A DNA stretch of 8,600 nucleotides, taken from assembly GCA_027038695.1 (NCBI GenBank), contig JALWHA010000244.1, positions 1-8,600 of the forward strand. Direction: 5' to 3'. How positions within the stretch are numbered: position 1 is the first letter of the stretch; each line of letters begins with the position of its first letter. The DNA comes from Acidobacteriota bacterium (GTDB lineage Bacteria > Acidobacteriota > Holophagae > Thermotomaculales > Thermotomaculaceae). The notes under the pieces are model-generated. The model had not been told where the DNA came from. It worked only from the letters and a program-made list of their open reading frames with translations, and searched no databases. This document shows, one piece after another, positions 1 to 4,350 of the stretch. Made by a program: the position numbers and the translations under genes.

Positions 1-3
1 GGG

Positions 4-47
4 AAGGGTTTTGTTAAAGTGTTTTTTATAAATTTTTATTAACCCTT
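4..47. repeat. Inverted repeat upstream of the AAA+ gene
   Basis: A perfect 7-bp inverted repeat, AAGGGTT (4-10) and AACCCTT (41-47), encloses 30 bases that are almost all A and T, and a short T run (51-55) follows. It could be a weak terminator for a gene left of the window or a regulatory site for the AAA+ gene that starts 20 bases further on. No convincing -35/-10 pair with normal spacing is visible: TTGTTA at 11-16 and TATAAA at 27-32 are only 10 bases apart. Confidence 0.35.
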
Positions 48-55
48 GAATTTTT

Positions 56-62
56 AGGAGGG
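56..62 (+). promoter_or_regulatory. Ribosome binding site of the AAA+ gene
   Basis: AGGAGGG lies 4 bases before the ATG at 67 (5 bases if the core is AGGAGG). It is a near-perfect Shine-Dalgarno sequence and fixes the start of the AAA+ ATPase. Confidence 0.85.
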
Positions 63-66
63 ATTA

Positions 67-1725
67 ATGGAATTTGATTTTGAAAAAATGGTAGAGGTTT
101 TTGAGAACGGCGGAAACGTAAAGAAAAATTTAAAAGATGCAGCCTTGCTTGATTATGTTCAAAAAAGAATTGATGTTACCGATACCGAAGCAATGTTGCT
201 TTGCTATTGTTATTACCTTCAGGCTGTAAAGTCCGAGCACCTTACAGCCGATCATTTGCTGAAAATTATAAATGTTAAAAAGAAAGAAAATGTTGAAACA
301 ATAAAGGCTGTGGCAAATTTACTTGCAAAGTCTTTGCTTATTCTTGTTCATAGACAGATTAAATTGACCTTTAATCCTATGCTTATTCCCGAGTGCGCGC
401 TTCCCAAAAATGTTTTAGACCTTTTTGTTAACGGGAAGTTTGAAGAGATTGCCGTTGAGAAGATTAAAACATTTACAAAATTTAAGGAGAAGATTGAAAT
501 AGTAAGAAAGCAGACAATAATTTATGGAGTTACTATGGTGGATGAGCATTATGTTGTTGACCTTGAACTTACAAAGATCAAAAATGCTCTTGAGCCTGAT
601 CTTCCTTTTTATTCATCATTAATTAAATTAAAACCGTGCGATTTGTATTTATTCGGATTGTTAGTAGTTGAGTTTTTTGAGAAAAAGAAAAGAGAATTTG
701 ATTTTCGCTACCTTGTTGGCAGTTCTTCATTTTGCCGTCCGAGGTTAGAATCTTATTTCGGTATAGACGGTTTAAACCTACCACTTGTAAAAGAGGGTTT
801 AATTAAGTTAACAAACGTTGAAACAGATTCGGTTAAAGAAATAAACATTGTTTTTCCCGATAATTTGTTCAGCGCATTAAAAAAAGAGACAAAAAGCGAT
901 GATGATTCTTTTTATCCCTTTGCAATGCTCAACCTTGTAAAGGATGTTAAAGAAAAACAACTGTTTTTTGCCGGTGAGACAAAAGAAACTATTGAGGAAT
1001 TGAAAAATATTTTAAGAGAAGAAAATTTTAATAATTTAATTGCTATGTGCAACCAAAACGGGCTAAAGCCTGCCATAACCGCTGTTTTTTACGGGGTTTC
1101 GGGTACCGGGAAGACAGAACTTGCCTTGCAGCTGGCAAAAATGAGCAACAGGAAGGTTTTAAAGGTTAACCTTGAGGAGGTTGAAAGCATGTGGCTTGGA
1201 GAAAGCGAGAAAAATGTAAAAGATATATTTAAAGAGTACAGGGAAAGTTTAAAGGGTTTTGACAGTACTCCGATTTTGCTTTTAAACGAAGCGGATTCAA
1301 TTCTTGGGAACAGGATAAATATAGAGAGGTCGGTTGATAAAACGATTAACAACGTGGTTAATGTGTTTCTTGACGAGTTTGAGAATTTTGAGGGTATTCT
1401 AATAGTAACCACAAACCTTGTTGACAACCTTGATTCTGCTTTTTTCAGAAGGTTTTCTTATAAAATCAGGTTTGAACTTCCGAATGTTGAGGCAAGGAAG
1501 ATGATATGGCAGTCAAAGTTTCCGAACCTTGAAGATTCCCTGCTTGATAAATTGGCGTTGTTTCCTTTAACAGGCGGAGAAATAGACAATATTTTAAAGA
1601 GATATATTTTCGCATCTTCATTGAAGAAGGTTGAGGACGGCGAGGTGCTTTTAAAGTTTGCAGAAGAAGAAAGTGTATTAAAGGGGAATGCGGTGAGAAG
1701 GCAGAAAGTAGGCTTTGTTAGTTAA
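67..1725 (+). CDS. AAA+ family ATPase with unrecognised N-terminal region
   Basis: This is a 552-residue cytoplasmic ATPase with one AAA module at its C-terminal end. Visible motifs are Walker A G343-VSGTGKT, a pore-loop-1-like segment W376-LGESEKN, Walker B I403-LLLNEAD, sensor-1 asparagine N450 (IVTTN), the arginine pair R461-R462 where the arginine finger sits, and a sensor-2-like GGEIDNILKR near residue 503. These place it in the classical AAA clade (SpoVK/FtsH/p97-like), whose members remodel or unfold proteins as ring oligomers. The Walker B aspartate is replaced by N407, while the catalytic glutamate E408 is kept. Residues 1 to about 300 match no domain I can name. They look largely helical, with no signal peptide or membrane segment, and probably recognise a substrate or partner. 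The gene has a strong SD and is monocistronic in the window, ending at a hairpin shared with the convergent thioredoxin unit. The AAA assignment is secure; the substrate is unknown. Confidence 0.92.
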   Translation: MEFDFEKMVEVFENGGNVKKNLKDAALLDYVQKRIDVTDTEAMLLCYCYYLQAVKSEHLTADHLLKIINVKKKENVETIKAVANLLAKSLLILVHRQIKLTFNPMLIPECALPKNVLDLFVNGKFEEIAVEKIKTFTKFKEKIEIVRKQTIIYGVTMVDEHYVVDLELTKIKNALEPDLPFYSSLIKLKPCDLYLFGLLVVEFFEKKKREFDFRYLVGSSSFCRPRLESYFGIDGLNLPLVKEGLIKLTNVETDSVKEINIVFPDNLFSALKKETKSDDDSFYPFAMLNLVKDVKEKQLFFAGETKETIEELKNILREENFNNLIAMCNQNGLKPAITAVFYGVSGTGKTELALQLAKMSNRKVLKVNLEEVESMWLGESEKNVKDIFKEYRESLKGFDSTPILLLNEADSILGNRINIERSVDKTINNVVNVFLDEFENFEGILIVTTNLVDNLDSAFFRRFSYKIRFELPNVEARKMIWQSKFPNLEDSLLDKLALFPLTGGEIDNILKRYIFASSLKKVEDGEVLLKFAEEESVLKGNAVRRQKVGFVS

Positions 1726-1730
1726 TAAAA

Positions 1731-1754
1731 AAGCCCCGAAAACTTTCGGGGCTT
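1731..1754. terminator. Bidirectional intrinsic terminator
   Basis: Perfect 11-bp arms, AAGCCCCGAAA and TTTCGGGGCTT, are separated by 2 bases; in RNA the A/T pairs at the tip would open into a larger loop. On the minus strand the hairpin runs into a six-T tract (1732-1727), typical of a rho-independent terminator for the trx-fmdB unit. On the plus strand it is followed by the weaker ATAATTTT, 5 bases beyond the AAA+ stop codon. It probably ends both convergent transcripts. Confidence 0.88.
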
Positions 1755-1761
1755 ATAATTT

Positions 1762-1778
1762 TCAGGCAACCTGCCTGA
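1762..1778. repeat. Second small hairpin before the terminator
   Basis: TCAGGCA (1762-1768) and TGCCTGA (1772-1778) pair perfectly around a 3-base loop. The hairpin lies between the FmdB stop codon and the main terminator on the minus strand. It has no T tract, so it is more likely a 3'-UTR stabilising structure than a second terminator. Its function is unknown. Confidence 0.5.
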
Positions 1779-1789
1779 TCTGTTCATGC

Positions 1790-1990
1790 TCAACTGAATC
1801 CGCCGTATCCGCAAGAGCCTCCCGAACTTCCTGAAGAGGATAATCCCGCGGAAGAGATTGCGGATACGAGTTTTTCGGTGTTTTTGCTTTTGCAGTGTTG
1901 GCATTCTACATTTTCACTCTGTGAAGAATTGAATACCAATTTTTCAAATGTTTTGCCGCAATCTTTGCAGCGGTATTCATAAATGGGCAT
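1790..1990 (-). CDS. FmdB-family zinc ribbon protein
   Basis: A 66-residue protein starting MPIYEYRC. It carries the two CxxC pairs of a zinc ribbon (C8/C11 and C30/C33) and then a Ser/Gly-rich tail ending GGSCGYGGFS. The MPxYEYxCxxCG start, spacing and low-complexity tail are typical of the small 'putative regulatory protein FmdB' family. That family takes its name from a gene next to formamidase; its true role is not established, so the regulatory label should not be taken literally. An AAGGAGG sequence 7 bases before the ATG supports the start. It is the second gene of a unit with thioredoxin, 12 bases downstream of the trx stop, and a terminator follows. The extra cysteine in the tail (C60) lies outside the ribbon. 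Confidence 0.9.
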   Translation of the reverse strand: MPIYEYRCKDCGKTFEKLVFNSSQSENVECQHCKSKNTEKLVSAISSAGLSSSGSSGGSCGYGGFS

Positions 1991-1997
1991 AGGTGTT

Positions 1998-2004
1998 CCT
2001 CCTT
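1998..2004 (-). promoter_or_regulatory. Ribosome binding site of fmdB, overlapping the trx stop
   Basis: On the minus strand AAGGAGG lies 7 bases before the fmdB ATG. Its first two bases are part of the thioredoxin TAA stop (2003-2005). This overlap supports one transcript with coupled translation. Confidence 0.85.
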
Positions 2005-2338
2005 AGTTGGATAAAAGTGCTCCCATTAAGAATTGCTCAAGGTGAGGCTTGGGCATTGCGCCTATTGCCCTGTCAACCAATTTCCCGTCTTTAAAGAGAA
2101 GCAATGTAGGAATTGATGCGATGCCGTAATTTCTTGCATATGCCTGGCTTTCGTCAACGTTTACTTTTCCTATTTTAACCTTGCCTTCGTATTCGGCAGC
2201 AAGTTCTTCTAAGATCGGTGCAATCATTCTGCAAGGGCCGCACCATGGTGCCCAAAAATCTACGAGCACAACGCCTTTGTGGTCCAATACTTCAGATTGA
2301 AAGTTTGCGTCTGTGATTTCAATAATGTTTTTTGCCAT
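2003..2338 (-). CDS. trxA: Thioredoxin
   Basis: A 111-residue single-domain thioredoxin, the usual length for the family. It reduces protein disulfides in the cytoplasm and is recycled by thioredoxin reductase, which is not in the window. The active site W32-CGPC (C33, C36) and the cis-proline P77 in ASIPTLLLF are intact. The conserved VDFWAPWCGPC strand/helix and the closing 'G..pk..l..fl' region fit a true thioredoxin. No signal peptide is present, so it is not a periplasmic TlpA/DsbE-type protein. The start is fixed by GGGAGG 8 bases upstream. It leads a two-gene unit with the FmdB-type protein, behind a good promoter. The symbol rests on motif recognition; other trx paralogues may exist in the genome. 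Confidence 0.96.
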   Translation of the reverse strand: MAKNIIEITDANFQSEVLDHKGVVLVDFWAPWCGPCRMIAPILEELAAEYEGKVKIGKVNVDESQAYARNYGIASIPTLLLFKDGKLVDRAIGAMPKPHLEQFLMGALLSN

Positions 2339-2346
2339 ATCTATTT

Positions 2347-2352
2347 CCTCCC
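2347..2352 (-). promoter_or_regulatory. Ribosome binding site of thioredoxin
   Basis: GGGAGG on the minus strand, 8 bases before the ATG at 2338, is a strong SD and leaves no doubt about the thioredoxin start. Confidence 0.8.
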
Positions 2353-2399
2353 GATATATTTTGCTGGCCGTTATAATGCCGCAGTCACTTGAGTATGAT

Positions 2400-2427
2400 A
2401 TTATATTTTTAAAAAGGTTACAAACAA
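2400..2427 (-). promoter_or_regulatory. Sigma70-type promoter of trx-fmdB
   Basis: Reading leftward, -35 TTGTTT (2427-2422), a 16-bp spacer and a perfect -10 TATAAT (2405-2400) lie in the only sizeable gap in the window. Transcription would start near 2393, giving a leader of about 55 bases with the SD near its end. A/T tracts at 2428-2465, just upstream of the -35, could act as an UP element. The consensus match is good, but the start site is inferred. Confidence 0.65.
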
Positions 2428-2463
2428 TTTAGTTAATTTTTATTTTTTTTTCTTAATTAAATT
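2426..2463. repeat. AT-only inverted repeat between CNB and trx genes
   Basis: AATTTAGTTAA (2426-2436) and TTAATTAAATT (2453-2463) match at 10 of 11 paired positions around a 16-base loop that is T-rich on the plus strand. It sits immediately after the CNB stop codon and upstream of the trx -35, touching it. It contains almost no G or C, so it would make a poor intrinsic terminator. No other terminator for the five-gene unit is visible before the trx promoter. Confidence 0.35.
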
Positions 2464-2465
2464 TT

Positions 2466-2936
2466 TTAGGTCATTGAAATGAGTGCCAGGATATCATGAT
2501 ATCTTTTATCAAGTTCTTTCAACCTTTTTGCAAGGGTTTGAGCCATTTTTCTATAAACATGGAACCCTATTTCAGTATTTTTGTCTAAAAGTGCTTTAAA
2601 TTCCTTGCCTTTAAACTTGAACATTACAATATCGGTATGCGCTATTACGGTTGCGCTTCTCTCTTGATTTCCCAATACCGCCATTTCCCCGAACATATCC
2701 CCGGGGTTTAAAAATGTAATCGCTTCTTCTTTGCCGTTTATGAACCTGCTTATTCTCACCTGTCCGTCAAGCACTATGAATATGTCGTCTCCTTTTGTGT
2801 TTTCCTTTATTATTGTTTTGCCTTCTTTTGCTTTAACCGGTTTTAGTAATTTTGCGATTTTTTCAAGTTGTTCTCTGTTTAATTCTTCAAAAACATAGAT
2901 CTTTTTTAAAACATCAATAGCGTTTACTTCAGACAT
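2466..2936 (-). CDS. Single-domain cyclic nucleotide-binding protein
   Basis: A 156-residue protein made of one cyclic nucleotide-binding (CAP effector-like) domain, about residues 12-125, plus a C-terminal helical tail (about 122-150, rich in Lys/Arg/Glu). The phosphate-binding cassette reads F82-GEMAVLGNQERSATV. E84 and R93, which contact ribose and cyclic phosphate in CRP/PKA, are both present, so binding of cAMP, cGMP or a related nucleotide is plausible. There is no helix-turn-helix after the domain and no kinase, channel or membrane segment, so it is not a CRP/FNR transcription factor. It would have to act through a partner. It is the last gene of the leftward array and overlaps the end of the TPR gene by 13 bases. 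AGAGG (2948-2944) lies 7 bases before the ATG. A transcript from the upstream genes would make it alongside the phosphatase and TPR protein, suggesting a shared task. That link is inference. Confidence 0.9.
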   Translation of the reverse strand: MSEVNAIDVLKKIYVFEELNREQLEKIAKLLKPVKAKEGKTIIKENTKGDDIFIVLDGQVRISRFINGKEEAITFLNPGDMFGEMAVLGNQERSATVIAHTDIVMFKFKGKEFKALLDKNTEIGFHVYRKMAQTLAKRLKELDKRYHDILALISMT

Positions 2937-4348
2937 TCTTCAGCCTCTTTCTTTTTATAAAAATTATCGTCACTTTCATTATAGTATTCAAGCAGTTTTT
3001 TGGCAAATTCTTTGCAGGATTCTTTGTCATTTTTTGCTTTAGAGATCAGGAAATTTATGTAGGTTTTATCTTCTTGCCTCAGGTATTTTAAAAGCGGTTT
3101 AATCTTCTCGTATTGTTTTGTTTTAATATAGTATTGGGATATTAGTAAGATGTAAAGTGTTTTTTTGTCGTAAGTAAGCAAATCCATCTTTTTCATAGAT
3201 TTTTCTATGAGAGCGTTAGTTTTTTGTTTGTTCCCCTTCCATATAAGGTCCTGTATTTTAAAAGGGGTAACCATATCTTTTATAAATTTGTGGCAGTGTT
3301 CGGATTCTTTTAAGGCTTCCGATAAGGCGGGTTTGTCGTTAAACATTAAGGCGTATTCAACCTTTATAGGAATTCTAAAGCATTTAACCATTTTGGGAGG
3401 GTTAAATTGCTCGTATAATTCTTTCAGTTTTTCTTTTTCGTTTCCTGAAAAATAGACAAAGCCTTTAAGAGAATATGCAGAATATTTTAAATAAGGAAAT
3501 GCGTCGCTGAGTTTAATCATCTGGTCAAGCATTTGATTTGCGAGTTTTAGTTTTCCTACATAGCAGTAACAAATGGCTAATTTTATCTTTGAGTTGTAAA
3601 AGTCAGGTTTGATTTTCAAGGCTTTTTCGTAGTTTTCTATTGCTTTTTTGTAATCTCCGAGAGTGAAGTAAAGGTCAGCAATACTGTCGTAAGGGTTTGC
3701 GTTGCCGGGTTCAATAAAGATGTATTTTTTAAAGCAGTTTTCGGCATTTTTGTAATCCCTTTTTGAGAGATATAGATATCCGAGCCTGTTTAATATCTGG
3801 GTGTTGTTAGGGAATTTTTCTTGAAGGTAAACATAGTATTTTATTAATTTGTTTGTATCTCCTATGGCTTTTTGGTACATAGGAAGGACTATTGGGTAAA
3901 TTTCAACTTTATCGGCATAGTTATTGATGAAGTTTTCAAGTTTTTTTGCGAATTTTTTGTCTCCCTTTACCTTTCCTCTTTTTCCCGTGTACTCCATAAA
4001 GATTGAGGTAATTTCTTTTTCAAATTTTGTCCAATTTTTTTGAGGTATCGCTATTTTTTTGTAGTATTCGGCGAGTTTTGTTTCTTTAGGACCCATTGAT
4101 AGGCTTATTTGATAGAGGTAAGGTAGAGGGAAATCAAGGTCGCTTTGAATCGCAAGGGAGAATTCCCGTTTTGCTTCTTTTATATAGTACATAAGCACAT
4201 AGTTCACCCCGGATTTGTAATGCTTTAAGGCTTCGGTGTTTTTAGCTGAGTAGAGTTTTTCTTTTTTTCCGAATTTTTTTATTCCCCATAGGCTTGCTAT
4301 GAAGACGGTAATTATAGCTATAAATATAATGATGCCTTTCTTCTTCAT
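2924..4348 (-). CDS. Membrane-anchored TPR-repeat protein
   Basis: A 474-residue protein counted from ATG 4348. It opens with Lys residues, then one hydrophobic helix (about 6-22), then Lys-rich sequence (KKFGKKEK). This is a signal anchor; I see no lipobox or clear cleavage site. At least three clean tetratricopeptide repeats follow at about 183-216, 217-250 and 251-284; the middle one (ADLYFTLGDYKKAIENYEKA) is near consensus. Weaker helical repeats occur around 41-75 and in the C-terminal third. TPRs are protein-protein scaffolds, so this is likely a partner of the neighbouring membrane phosphatase. An upstream in-frame GTG (4354) would add two residues, but it shares a base with the SD AAAGGAG, so the ATG is preferred. 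The gene starts 2 bases after the phosphatase stop and its end overlaps the CNB start. No catalytic domain is visible; the function is unknown. Confidence 0.88.
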   Translation of the reverse strand: MKKKGIIIFIAIITVFIASLWGIKKFGKKEKLYSAKNTEALKHYKSGVNYVLMYYIKEAKREFSLAIQSDLDFPLPYLYQISLSMGPKETKLAEYYKKIAIPQKNWTKFEKEITSIFMEYTGKRGKVKGDKKFAKKLENFINNYADKVEIYPIVLPMYQKAIGDTNKLIKYYVYLQEKFPNNTQILNRLGYLYLSKRDYKNAENCFKKYIFIEPGNANPYDSIADLYFTLGDYKKAIENYEKALKIKPDFYNSKIKLAICYCYVGKLKLANQMLDQMIKLSDAFPYLKYSAYSLKGFVYFSGNEKEKLKELYEQFNPPKMVKCFRIPIKVEYALMFNDKPALSEALKESEHCHKFIKDMVTPFKIQDLIWKGNKQKTNALIEKSMKKMDLLTYDKKTLYILLISQYYIKTKQYEKIKPLLKYLRQEDKTYINFLISKAKNDKESCKEFAKKLLEYYNESDDNFYKKKEAEECLK

Positions 4349-4350
4349 AA

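Noticed and set aside
1089..1427. Minus-strand open frame of 112 codons
   Set aside because: It lies wholly antisense to the AAA+ core, where Walker A to sensor 1 are encoded. It is Ser/Phe/Leu-rich with no motif and is a shadow of the real gene.
1722..1904. Minus-strand open frame of 60 codons running through the terminator
   Set aside because: It overlaps the 3' part of the FmdB gene in another frame and crosses the terminator hairpin. Its Arg-rich composition is typical of a shadow frame.
2490..2503. Perfect 14-bp palindrome GATATCATGATATC in the 3' end of the CNB gene
   Set aside because: A 14-bp palindrome is expected about once in 16,000 positions by chance, so one in this window is unremarkable. 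It encodes ordinary protein (YHDIL) and does not sit at a promoter.
3207..3455. Plus-strand open frame of 82 codons inside the TPR gene
   Set aside because: It is antisense to a clear coding region, has low-complexity SFSFSF sequence at its end and no recognisable family.
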